Below, piece after piece: positions 1 to 10,510 of a stretch of DNA of 64,000 nt. The notes under the pieces were generated by a model. It was not told the origin of the DNA. It did no database searches and worked only from the letters and a program-made list of their open reading frames with translations. The stretch's first letter is position 1. The number at the start of each line of letters is the position of its first letter. The position numbers were made by a program, and so were the translations under genes. Source of the DNA: Prosapia bicincta (lineage: Eukaryota; Arthropoda; Insecta; Hemiptera; Cercopidae). The DNA is taken from contig JBAIZL010000004.1 of NCBI GenBank assembly GCA_036971475.1, positions 65,446,900 to 65,510,899 on the forward strand, read 5' to 3'.

Positions 1-500
1 CCCTAGCACTATTCTGGTTTCGGTCTTCTACTCTCATTTGGAATCCAAACTTGAAAGTCCCTAGTCCCCTCTTCATTATCCCCAGTCGGTGTTTTTTTAG
101 TATTTACCTCTTCCAACCCCTTAGCGTTGGATCCTGTCTTCTACTCTCATGAGGAATCTAAACTTGAAAGTCCCTAGTCCCCTCTACACTATCCCCAGTC
201 GGGGATTCTCTCCTATTAACCTCTTTCAACCCCTTAGCGTTGGATCCTGTTTTCTACTCTCATAAATAATCCAAACTTGAATTTTTTAGTCTCGTCTTCA
301 CTATCCCCAGTCGGGTGTTTTTTCTCCTATTTACCTCTTCCAGCCCCTTAGCGTTGGATCCTGTCTTCTACTCTCGTGAAGAATCCAAACTTGAAAGTCC
401 CTAAACCCCTCTTCACTATCCCCAGTCGGGTGTTTTTCTCAAATTTACCTCTTCCAGCTCCTTAGCGTTGGAGCCTGTCTTCTACTCTCATAAGGAATGC
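1..500. repeat. Tandem array, unit about 115 bp, 4-5 copies
   Basis: The phrase CTTCTACTCTCAT recurs near positions 25, 137, 250, 364 and 479, giving a unit of about 112-116 bp. Each unit also holds CCCCAGTCGG and CCTTAGCGTTGGATCCTG. Copies differ by small indels and substitutions, and the last decays after about 500. The array probably began left of the window. No coding frame persists through it. Confidence 0.9.
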
Positions 501-1000
501 ATCCTTCAAAAGTCTATCCTTAGGAAGGGAAATATGACTTCTCCTTTAGTGAGGAACGTTGTCTCTAAAAGTCCCCTCATTCTTCCAGTTTCCCCAGCAA
601 GAGGATTTGTCTGAATCCACTCTACAAATCTGGATGGATTCTTCTTGGGCTTTTAAAGGAAATTACCTACACAGAATCAATCTATTATTTTGCAATCTGT
701 ACATCGACGATTTTCCGAAGTAGTTCGTTGCCAACAACTCAGCCACCGTAAGTCTCATGATATTCCATAACCTTTTATTTGTAAGATATGGGTAATTGGT
801 TATCTGGATGATGTCGCTCAATAGTGCAAAAGAATATATGGAGTTTTGGGGCTGCAGAAGAAGCCATATGCCTCAAATGGTGAACTTGAATTCGTCTGAT
901 GAGTAGTAATCGCCCCAAGTAGTACTTTTCCGACGCACATAAACAAAAAGAACAAGCTTGAGAAATAACTGTATGAAGCAACTGTGGCGTAATGTATATT
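501..1000. other. Spacer without recognisable gene
   Basis: Moderately AT-rich sequence follows the array. A 68-codon minus-strand frame (775-981) has no recognisable motif and looks like chance. I see no RNA gene or regulatory site here. Confidence 0.5.
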
Positions 1001-1172
1001 TTTAAATAAATAAAACCTCTAAACCTCTAAACCACTAGTTAGTTGTATTTTTTAAATACCTCTGAAGATGATTGCTGGGCAATCGAAATGTACATAAGGT
1101 TTAAATAAATGTTATTTGTGGTTTAGAGGTTTTATTTATTTAAAAAAAAAAATTAAAAAAAAAAAAAAAAAA
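1001..1172. repeat. Small foldback element with CTGANGATG core and A-rich end
   Basis: An inverted repeat built on AAATAAATAAAACCTCTAAA (about 1003-1034, with an internal duplication of CCTCTAAA) matches 1118-1143 on the other strand. Between the arms, at 1062-1090 on the plus strand, lies CTGAAGAT, then a perfect 6-bp hairpin GATTGC/GCAATC, then GAAATG. The right side ends in an A-rich run (1142-1172). The core matches that of ten or more other elements in the window, so this is probably a short nonautonomous mobile element. Confidence 0.6.
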
Positions 1173-1188
1173 GCTTGAGAAATGATTG

Positions 1189-1226
1189 TTAGGTTAGGTA
1201 AGGTTAGGTTAGTTCAGGTTAGGTTA
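1189..1226. repeat. TTAGG-type short repeat run
   Basis: Several copies of AGGTTAGGTT occur in a row with small interruptions. TTAGG is the usual insect telomere unit, but short internal runs of this type are common in insect genomes. At under 40 bp it does not mark a chromosome end. Confidence 0.6.
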
Positions 1227-1716
1227 TTGCTCATTCAACATAAAAACATCGCATACTTTGTCTCGTGATCGTGAATAATAAGATGAGAACTGGCCCTTAG
1301 GAGTGAGTATAGGGGGTGGGGATGCTGAGGGGTACGTAGTAGCCTTCTGGGATTTCCTGCGTCTATCTTCTTACTAACCATTGGTCCACATAGACCCTGG
1401 CCCTTTCTTAAGCAACAAAAATATCATTGACATATGTTGACCATTGAATCGGATCGGTAGCAGCATAAATACGCAAGGCAGTAGTCTTGTGGGATTGTTC
1501 ACTTGTCAAGTCCCAAGGTACCAAACTATCAACTTTAACTCTCCTAAGTCCTAGAGTCAGGCTCAGAACTGACCATTACAGGGGCTTGAAGATTCATCCA
1601 GACAAAACAAGATATGTCCAATGCAAAAACTACCCTATGGTCTAACTCACACCCAAACACATCTTGTCACCGCGAATATACTGAACTCACTAATGGTCCC
1701 ACTCAAGGACTCACTG
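1227..1716. other. Spacer before the 132-bp array
   Basis: No recognisable gene. A 60-codon plus frame starting at 1614 runs into the satellite and carries no known motif. Confidence 0.5.
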
Positions 1717-2958
1717 CACGTCCCGTACAGTCCGGATGCACCACTTCTGGCAGCAGAGGTGGTCAAGACCTTCGACGGGGTTTAGACGGTTTGTAAAAAC
1801 ACTTAATCACCTATTCATGGACATTAAAACAACAACTCTAGCTCACTGCACGTCCTGTACAGTCCGGATGCACCACTTCTGGCAGCTGAGGGTTTAGAGG
1901 GTTTTTAAAAACACTTAATTGCCTGTCCATGGACATTAAAACAACAACTCTAGCTCACTGCACGTCCTGTACAGTCCGGATGCACCACTTCTGGCAGCAG
2001 AGGTGGTCAAGACCTTCGACGGGGTTTAAAGAGTTTGTAAAAACACTTAATTGCCTGCCCATGGACATTAAAACAACAACTCTAGTTCACTGCACGTCCT
2101 GTACAGTCCGGATGCACCACTTCTGGCAGCAGAGGTGGTCAAGACCTTCGACAGGGTTTAAAGGGTTTGTAAAAACACTTAATTGCCTGTCCATGGATAT
2201 TAAAACAACAACTCTAGTTCACTCCACGTCCTGTACAGTCCGGATGCACCATTTATGGTAGCAGAGGTGGTCAAGACCTTCGACGGGGTTTAGAAGGTTT
2301 GTAAAAACACTTAATTGCCTGTCCATGGACATTAAAACAACAACTCTGGCTCACTGCACGTTCTGTACAGTCCGGATGCACCACTTCTGGCAGCAGAAGG
2401 CTTAGAGAGTTTGTAAAAACACTTAATTGCCTGTCCATGGACATTAAAATAACAACTCTAGCTCACTGCTCGTCCTGTACAGTCCGGATGCACAACTTCT
2501 GGCAGCAGAGGTGGTCAATACCTTCGACAGGGTTTAGAGGGTTTGTAAAATCACTTAATCGCCTGTTCATGGACATTAAAACAACAATTCTAGCTCACTG
2601 CACGTCCTGTACAGTCCGGATGCACCACTTCTGGCAGCAGAGGTGGTCAATACCTTCGACGGGGATTTAGAGGGTTTGTAAAAACACTTAATCACCTATC
2701 CATGGACATTAAAACAACAACTCTAGCTCACTGTAATTTCCTGTACAGTCCGGATGCACCACTTCTGGCAGCAGAGGTGGTCAAAACCTTCGACAGGGTT
2801 CAGAGTGTTTGTAAAAACACTTAATCACCTATCCATGGACATTAAAACAACAACTCTAGCTCACTGCACGTCCTGTACAGTCCGGATGCACCACTTCTGG
2901 CAGCAGTTTGTAATATCACTCAATCGCCTGTCCATGAACATCAAAACAACAACTCTAC
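1717..2958. repeat. Satellite, 132-bp unit, about 9-10 copies
   Basis: The phrase CCATGGACATTAAAACAAC recurs with ATG at 1929, 2061, 2193, 2325, 2437, 2569, 2702, 2835 and, diverged, 2934. Most spacings are 132 or 133 bp. Short units of 112 and 99 bp and an early short unit lack the segment around AGGTGGTCAAGACCTTCGAC. Because 132 bp is 44 codons, one frame stays open across adjacent copies. The 1-bp and 20-bp indels break that frame, so it is unlikely to code. Confidence 0.92.
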
Positions 2959-4121
2959 CTGTGAATATAATTTCCATCATTTGATTTTTATAACATAATC
3001 GATATTCCTTTATTTCCAAACCTATAGTGTTTTCATCTGAAAACGTTTTTGAAGGACACAACATGAGCGAATAAAGAAGTAAGGTAACTCGGGGAGTATT
3101 TCAGGTACATTCATTAATTAATAATATTAACCAAGGAAGTATACGTATCAAAACACCTTTTAGAGATTAAATACAAGTAATGTAAAAGAATTATAAAGCG
3201 AGAAATAAAACGAGATAAAACCCCCTCTCGTATTTAGAAGATTGCTACTGCAGAACAGACATTATTTGAAAAAAACTATTAAAGATTGAGATAAAACCGT
3301 CACGAAGAATGAGACGGGACGTTTTTGTTACTCCGTGTGATAATGTTGCAAACTTAGATCTGACGTAATTCTTACATCAAATGTATTATCTACTCCTGCA
3401 AATACTTGAAACTTTAATAAAAAACTAAACAAACACAAAAAACTTGATATATTTCAGAAATCTCACAAGTAGCCAATAAGCCGTCATGCGATCGGTCGGA
3501 TAAGATTATCAGGTCAGGCATCGCCAGCCTTCAAGTCAACTCACTTCCGAAATACCCAGCTTATCTAGCTGTTAATGAACGCAGATAAATGCTAGCGTGT
3601 ATATTTAATTGCTAGTATCAGACTAAAGAGGATGATTATTAAATTATGTAATCACTAATTGTTGGAATTCTAGTGCGAATTAAATAAATCTAGATACGAC
3701 TTCATTAACAACAGATACTAAAAATTATTCCCTTCATGTCGCTAATAGTCCCCTCCAAAAATATATCAGATTTTAATTCTTTTGTGATTGATGAGCATTT
3801 TTGTTTGATTAGTTTTTAGTCTACGCTCTGTGTTCTGAGGCCGTTCTAGTGGAACCAATGTTACAACCAAACAATAAACCGTTCTTGCATATGTTTTCGT
3901 AGCTCGTCTTAAACAGCGTACTTTTGTTTAAAATATGTTACATAGTATACAAACAATATTTGTGAGTGAAATTACGATGATATTTTGTTGGATTTAAAAA
4001 ACAGTTTTAATTATCAAACGCTTGTTTGTGTTGGTTTTGTTGCCAAGTTTTGTTGAAAAGTTATGCATGCGTAAGTGTTTCCTTATTTATTTGTCTTCTG
4101 TAGTATGTTTTATGCGTGATA
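2959..4121. other. Unique AT-rich spacer
   Basis: About 1.2 kb with no frame longer than a few dozen codons and no recognised RNA or mobile element. Only short homopolymer and AT-rich runs are seen. Confidence 0.5.
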
Positions 4122-4632
4122 ACAAGGATTAATTTAAGTTCAAGTTTTAAATATAAAAAACCATTAAAATTTAGTTAAAATAAAGAAGGGTTTAACAAAG
4201 ATTAATTTAAGTTAAAATATTAAATATCAAAAACATTAGGATTTAGTTTAAATAAAGAAGGGTTTAACAAAGTTTAATTTAAGTTCAAATTTTAAATATC
4301 AAAACCATTAGGATAGAGTTTAAATAAAGAAGGGTTTAACAAAGATTAATTTAGGTTCAAATTTTAAATATCAAAAACATTAGGATTTAGTTTAAATGAA
4401 GAAGGCCTAACAAAGATTAATTTTAGTTCAAATTTTAAATATCAAAAACAATTAAGATTTAGTTAAAATAAAGAAGGGTTTAACATGGAATAATTTAGGT
4501 TCAAATTTTAAATATCAAAAAAATTAAAATTTAGTTAAAATAAAGAAGGGTTTAACAAGGATTAATTTATGTTCAAATTTTAAATATCAAAACCAATGAG
4601 ATTTAGGTTAAATGAAGAAGGGTTTAACAAAA
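4122..4632. repeat. Tandem array, unit about 72 bp, 7 copies
   Basis: The phrase AAGAAGGGTTTAACAAAG recurs at intervals of 71-72 bp (ends near 4200, 4272, 4344, 4415 and 4487). Each unit also contains AATTTAAGTTCAAATTTTAA and TCAAAAACATTAGGATTTAG. Units are AT-rich, diverged by scattered substitutions and carry stops in all frames. Confidence 0.9.
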
Positions 4633-4759
4633 CTATTTTAGAACTGGTGGAATACCCAAATCGTTGAAGTTTGAGTTTCTATTGATACTTTTTCTTAAAA
4701 TTAAAATAAGCAATTGGGAACACATCACATGGCAATTTTCACTGCAGTTTCCATTCATA

Positions 4760-6720
4760 CGGGTCTGTATTATTTTTGCTGGTAAAACGTTCTCGGAATA
4801 CCGTTCGATGATAGGATTTCATTAATGTTATTCATAAAACTTTCTTGTTATATTTTTCCAGGTTACGATTGCAATAATTTTATTGATAAAACTATCTCGG
4901 AATATTGTTCATTGTTGGGATTGTAATAGTTTTGTTGATGAAACGTTCCAGGATTACAGATAAACAGTTAGGATTGCATTAATTTTGTTAGTAAATCGCT
5001 CTCGGAATATCATTCAATATTAGGTTGCATTGATTTTGTTGTTAAATCGTTATCGGAATATTGTTCGATGTTAGAATTTCTTTAATTTTATTGGTAAAAC
5101 GTTCTCGGGATATTGGTTCGATGTAGAAATGTTTTAATTTTATTGGTGAAACGTTCTCGGGATATTGGTTCGATGTAGAAATGTTTTAATTTTATTGGTG
5201 AAACGTTGTCGGGATATTTGTTCGATGTAGAAATGCTTTAATTTTATTGGTAAAACGTTGTCGGGATATTGGTTGGATGTAGAAATGTTTTAATTTTATT
5301 GGTAAAACGTTCTCGAGATATTGGTTCGATGTAGAAATGCTTTAATTTTATTGGTAAAACGTTCTCGGGATATTGGTTCGATGTAGAAATGCTTAAATTT
5401 TATTGGTAAAACGTTCTCGGGATATTGGTTCGATGTAGAAATGCTTAAATTTTATTGGTAAAACGTTCTCGGGATATTGGTTCGATGTAGAATTTCTTTA
5501 ATTTTATTGGTAAAACGTTCTCGGGATATTGGTTCGATGTAGAAATGCTTTAATTTTATTGGTAAAACGTTCTCGGGATATTGGTTCGATGTAGAATTTC
5601 TTTAATTTTATTGGTAAAACGTTCTCGGGATATTGGTTCGATGTAGAAATGCTTTAATTTTATTGGTAAAACGTTCTCGGGATATTGGTTCGATGTAGAA
5701 ATGCTTTAATTTTATTGGTAAAACGTTCTCGGGATATTGGTTCGATGTAGAAATGCTTTAATTTTATTGGTAAAACGTTCTCGGGATATTGGTTCGATGT
5801 AGAAATGCTTTAATTTTATTGGTAAAACGTTCTCGGGATATTGGCTCGATGTAGAAATGCTTTAATTTTATTGGTAAAACGTTCTCGGGATATTGGTTCG
5901 ATGTAGAAATGCTTTAATTTTATTGGTAAAACGTTGTCGGGATATTGGTTGGATGTAGAAATGCTTTAATTCTATTGGTAAAACGTTGTCGGGATATCGG
6001 TTCGATGTAGAAATGCTTTAATTTTATTGGTAAAACGTTCTCGGGATATTGGTTCGATCTAGAAATGTTTTAATTTTATTGGTAAAACGTTGTCGGGATA
6101 TTGGTTGGATGTAGAAATGCTTTAATTCTATTGGTAAAACGTTGTCGGGATATTGGTTCGATGTAGAAATGCTTTAATTTTATTGGTGAAACGTTCTCGG
6201 GATATTGGTTCGATGTAGAAATGCTTTAATTCTATTGGTAAAACGTTCTTGGGATATTGGTTCGATGTAGAAATGCTTTAATTTTATTGGTAAAACGTTC
6301 TCGGGATATTGTTCGATGTAGAAATGCTTTAATTCCATTGGTGAAACGTTCTCGGGATATTGGTTCGATGTAGAAATGCTTTAATTCTATTGGTAAAACG
6401 TTCTCGGGATATTGGTTGGATGTAGAAATGCTTTAATTTTATTGGTGAAACGTTCTCGGGATATTGTTCGATGTAGAAATGCTTTAATTCTATTGGTGAA
6501 ACGTTCTCGGGATATTGCTCAATGTAGAAATGCTTTAATTCTATTGGTAAAACGTTCTCGGGATATTGGTTCGATGTAGAAATGCTTTAATTCTATTGGT
6601 GAAACGTTCTCGGGATGTTGGTTCGATCTAGAAATGCTTTAATTATATTGGTAAAACGTTCTCGGAATACGGTTTGACGTTAAATATGCATTGGTTTTGT
6701 TGTTAAACGTTCTCGGAATA
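4760..6720. repeat. Satellite, 52-bp unit, over 30 copies, decayed at both ends
   Basis: The core unit reads TTCGATGTAGAAATGCTTTA, then ATTTTATTGGTAAAACGTTC, then TCGGGATATTGG, with an exact 52-bp period (for example 5581 to 5633). Copies from about 5090 to 6650 are nearly identical. Copies at 4780-5080 and after 6650 are strongly diverged and vary in length but keep the GGTAAAACGTTCTCGGAATA theme. Recurrent variants (TTCTAT for TTTTAT, GTTGTCGG for GTTCTCGG, GGTGAAACG) are mixed along the array. No coding frame is evident. Confidence 0.95.
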
Positions 6721-6901
6721 TAGTTAAAAATTTAATGAGATATTCTAAAAAATTTATATCTTTCAACTAAAATGAGTAGAAATGATATTCAATTAGCATA
6801 GAGCCAATGTTGTATTTTTTTTTTTTTTTTTTAACTTGGGAGCGGGTTTAAACTGCACGAAGCACTGCTACCTTAATGTATATTGTACTTACCTCCCTGA
6901 T

Positions 6902-7141
6902 CTAGTCAAATAGCCCTTTCTCTCTTACCAGGTTTAGGAGTTTCCTGACTAGTGTTTTACCTTCAGCATCCACCAGAGCTGTACTATCACCAAAGAGGTT
7001 GAAGCGCCTCTCGGCAAGTGCTTCACATCTATAAATGATGTGTGTGGCAGTCTCCAGTTCTTGACCGCATAACCTGCACACTGGTTCATCTTTGTAGATA
7101 CCCATTTTATGCAAATGTTTCCTTAGTCCACAGTGTCCCAT
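6902..7141 (-). other. LINE C-terminal zinc-knuckle tail
   Basis: The last frame of ORF2 reads MGHCGLRKHLHKMGI, then CRLCGQELETATHIIYRCEA, a C-x2-C-x8-H-x4-C arrangement typical of the end of R1/LOA-type ORF2 proteins, and ends in NLVREKGLFD before the stop. It overlaps the RNase H frame by about 35 bases in a different phase, which shows one more frameshift. In relatives this segment is thought to bind nucleic acid. Confidence 0.75.
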
Positions 7142-7735
7142 GAGTAGACCTGTGGCTATCCTGCCTAGACAGATAGATGAGACTCTTCTGCAGCCCCAAG
7201 GAAGGTTTCCTAAGGGTTAGCTTACTGTGTCTCATCCCTTCAGCCCTGATCCAGTGCTCACAGTGTCTTTCAACCATCCACCTTCGCACTGCAATCTTGA
7301 CCATGGATTTGGAAATACCTACCGCCGGCTCCTGTCCAATCAAGGGATTCGAAGACCTCTCTCTGGCCAGCGCATCTATGGCTTCATTTCCAAATATTCC
7401 CCTATGCCCTGGCACCCAACCTATCTTGATTTGATTGTACCTTGCCAGGGCTTCTAGGTTATTTAGGCACTACCTGACTATGGCCGAGGTGACCACATGT
7501 CCGTTTAGTGCCTTAATTGCTGCCTGACTGTCGGAGAAAATAGCAATCCGGGTCCCGTGTGTTCCCCTTCTCGCTATCTCTCCCAGACAGGCATTTATTT
7601 TTTCTGCCTGAAAGACAGAGGTATGCCTCCCCAAGGAAAAAAAACTAGTTTTACCCTTGGGTTTTTACAATACACCCCCGCTCCAGTGCCGAAGTCCATC
7701 TTGGAGCCATCTGTGTACCAGATCTGAGCTCCCGA
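7105..7735 (-). other. LINE RNase H domain (disrupted)
   Basis: Reading the minus strand from about 7735 gives IWYTDGSKMDFGTGAGVY (first catalytic Asp), AEKINACLGEIARRG (Glu), IAIFSDSQAAIKAL (second Asp) and GHRGIFGNEAIDALA (His/Asp end motif). The frame breaks near the A-rich stretch 7637-7644, and a TAG interrupts just before CLNNLEALARYNQ. RNase H after RT is characteristic of I, R1, LOA and related clades, and its presence argues against Jockey or RTE assignment. Confidence 0.87.
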
Positions 7736-7851
7736 TGTTACTGATCATGACCATTCCATCATAGTTTGGTGGGCCTGGTCAGGGGCAAACGTTCGAGTAA
7801 TGTGGTCACTGCCCATTTCCAAGACGGGTTCTTTGATCACTCACTCGATAC

Positions 7852-9480
7852 TCATATGTCCCGAAACATCTGGGAGATTAGCCCAGTTGTTCGAGTTACG
7901 CAATCTCCATGCCGCCAGCCTCGCCTCTCCCCTAAGGACAAGCTCAAGGGGGGAGGGAGGTTAAGCATTACTTCCATTGCTGCACCAGGTGTAGTTGACA
8001 TCGCTCCCAGTGTGCACAGACAAGCCAATCTCTGGATAGAGCTCAGTTGAGCTCTTGTCTGTGCCTGGTTGGCCTTTGTCCACCACACCAGAGCTCCATA
8101 GGTAATCATAGGTCTTATCACCCTCAGATATATCCAGTGCATCATTGATGGCTTCAGTCCCCATTTCTTACCCACCATTCTTCTCACTGTCATCAGTGCC
8201 CTTTTGGCCCTGTTAACTGTCCTCTCAAGATGTGGGTTCCAGGTGAGTTTCCTGTCCAGAGTAACTCCCAGGTACTTCACCTCCCCCACAAACTCAAGGT
8301 ATTCACCAAACAAGCGAGTCATCCTGGTCGTCAGATCTTTTCGCTGTCTGGTGAAGTTAATAAGAGCAGTCTTTTTCGGATTTACCCTAAGATTCTCCTT
8401 ATTACACCACTCTTCAATCAGTCGTAGAAGGATTTCTGATTACCTCAAGGACTGTATCAGGGAATCTTCCCAGGATCAGAACAACTATGTCGTCCGCATA
8501 TCCCAGACAGAAGTACCCCTGTTCATTCAGGAGTTCAATAAGGTTGTCAACCACTACGCACCACAACAGAGGAGAAAGAACCCCCCCCCCCGTGCACAGC
8601 CTAGACTTGTCTCCGCCCTTCTGACCTCCCCTGCCACCTCTACAGAAATGCTTCTGTTTGTTAACATGGAACTTATCCAGCCACAAGTGGTCGCATCCAC
8701 TCCATGACGTCTTGCACCATTTACCATCGTCTCCACTGAGGGGTTATTGAAAGCCCCTTGAATGTCGAGGAAGACACCAATGGCACAACCTTTCTTAGCG
8801 ATCATTTGCTCAATCCTACCAACCACTTGATGGAGAGCTCCCTCGCAGGATTTCCCCGGTTGATAAGCATACTGGCTCCAATGCAGTGATTTTATGGCTA
8901 AAGCACCCCCCCCCCATATGCCTATCAACCAGTTTTTCAAGTCCCTTAAGAACAAAGAACATGAGTGTAATAGGTCTGTATCCTTTCCCTTCCGATTGGT
9001 TACCGGTGAACTTAGGTATAAAGACCGCCTTACTAGATTTCCAGGCTGCCGGCACATGCCCTAGAGCAATGCTTAGCCTGTATAATGTAGTAAGTACCAG
9101 CACCAGCATATCCATTCCCTGCTGCAGCAGCACAGGATAGATCCCATCTGGACCTGGAGATTTATAGGGTTTAAATGTGCTTATAGCCCATCTTACCCTT
9201 TGTGGAGTTACTATCCTCCTTGCCACTTCCCAGTCCTCCCTCTTACCACGTCTTGTGGAGGGTTTGGCAACTGGTTCAGTGTCTGCTCCCCCAAGTTTTC
9301 TCAGAGTACTGCAAGGGAAATGTGTTCTGATTAATTCTTCCACAGTTTCCCCTGCAGTTTTTGTTATATTTCCCAGTGGGGTTCTTAGCGTCCCCACCCG
9401 GTTAACTGGGTCCTTAGAGAGCACTTTATGCAGTTGTGCCCCTTCCCGAGTTTTGTCAATCTCTTGACAAAATTCCTTCC
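7852..9480 (-). other. LINE reverse transcriptase domain (frameshifted)
   Basis: Motifs in order on the minus strand: KPYKSPGPDGIYPVLLQQG (fingers), FIPKFTGNQSEGKGYRPITL, then a frame change at the C10 run, YAYQPGKSCEGALHQVV, FLDIQGAFNNPS (motif A, catalytic Asp kept but the usual FDN changed to FNN), then GGVLSPLLW in another frame after the C11 run, GYADDIVVL (motif C, catalytic YADD), and FVGEVKYLGVTLDRKLTW followed by a thumb-like region. The family copies element RNA into DNA at the target. At least three frames are needed to read through it. Confidence 0.92.
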
Positions 9481-9719
9481 AGGACTTCCTGCGTGCTTCT
9501 CTAATTGCCCTGTTGTATTCAGTTAGTGCTTTCCTATACTGGTCCCACTCCCCATTCTTTTTTGCTCTATTAAAGAGTTTCCTGGTGGTCTTCCGAAGTT
9601 TGACTAGCTTCTTATTACACCATGACGGATCCCCTACTTTTCTCCCCTTACTGAGAGGGCAGTTATCAGTAAAGGATTCTACTATAGCCTCGCCAACCAA
9701 TGTGGCAGTCTTCTAGCTC

Positions 9720-10502
9720 TCTCCTCCGACCATACTCCAATCCAGCCTCCTCAATCCGAACACCCAGGTCCCCCCTGTAGGAGTCCCAGTCTGTTCTTCT
9801 TGGATCCCTGGTTGGCCGAAGCATGGCTGGATTGAGGGAGATATCATACCTAATATGTCTGTGGTCAGAAGAAGATGGTTCATCCGAGACATGCCAATTT
9901 AGTACATACCTAGCCATCTGGTTCGATGACACCGTAATGTCCAGGACCTCCCGTCTGGCCCTAGTGACAAACGTCGGCTCTCCCCCCTGATTTAAGACCA
10001 GTAAATAGCTAAGATAAGCTAAAAGTTCCTCACCTCTAGTGTTGGTACCTGTACTTCCCCACGAAGTGTGATGGGAGTTAGTATCCATCCCCACCAGCAG
10101 TTCCTCATCCACAGCCCCGCAGTGCTCGACCAGCCTCCTCAGCTCTTGTGTTGGTAGAGTCCCCGCGTAGTCAAAGGGAATATATGCTGTGGCCAGGCTC
10201 AGCCTCCTAATCCTCCCCTCCGCCCGCAGCTCCACCATCACTGCTATCAAGTCCCTGCAGCAGAAGTCCGTTAGTACAAAAGCACTCAACCCCCTCCTGA
10301 CCAGAATACATGTCCTGGGAACACCGGAGTTCTTATCATACAACAACTTACCTCCAGATGTCGCCAGCCCTCATATTCGTCCTCCAGAAATCCATGGCTT
10401 CTGGATGAGAACCAAGTCCATCTCTCCCCTGTCCAGCATCCTACACACGACAGCACTAGCCGCCCTGCTGTGCTGTAGGTTCACTTGGAGGAACTTGATC
10501 AT
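9720..10502 (-). other. LINE endonuclease domain (inactive)
   Basis: Endonuclease/exonuclease/phosphatase fold. Visible motifs are QVNLQHSRAA at the start, LIQKPWISGGRI, GMDTNSHHTSWGS with the catalytic Asp/Asn, NTRGEELL, VLDITV, and the terminal VSDEPSSSDHRHI with the SDH catalytic motif. The motif that normally reads QEPW has Lys in place of the catalytic Glu, and a TGA follows a few codons later. Both would abolish activity. The domain nicks target DNA to prime reverse transcription in intact relatives. Confidence 0.88.
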
Positions 10503-10510
10503 CGTTCTGC

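Larger units (their letters stand above)
6902..10502 (-). pseudogene. LINE ORF2 polyprotein (EN-RT-RNase H), multiply disrupted
   Basis: The start is the ATG at 10502-10500, which opens with MIKFLQVNLQHSRAA, a typical start for I-group endonucleases. Domains follow in order: apurinic-like endonuclease, a connector rich in Arg/Lys (about 9650-9400), reverse transcriptase, RNase H and a Cys-rich tail. The stop is TAG at 6904-6902. I see an in-frame TGA near residue 47, and frame changes at the C10 run 8906-8915, the C11 run 8581-8591, near 8414-8430, in the A-run region around 7637-7644, and elsewhere. The product would have reverse transcribed its own RNA at a nicked target. This copy cannot make it. 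Confidence 0.92.

Noticed and set aside
1189..1226. TTAGG run as a telomere
   Set aside because: It is under 40 bp, interrupted, and has long non-telomeric sequence on both sides.
6797..6814. Target-site duplication of the LINE
   Set aside because: The sequence left of the tail was not found near the presumed 5' end around 12.1 kb, so neither the duplication nor the exact 5' boundary can be claimed.
7177..9716. Plus-strand open frames over the LINE, up to 167 codons
   Set aside because: They are antisense shadows of the minus-strand ORF2, whose motifs (YADD, SDH, RNase H) are unmistakable.
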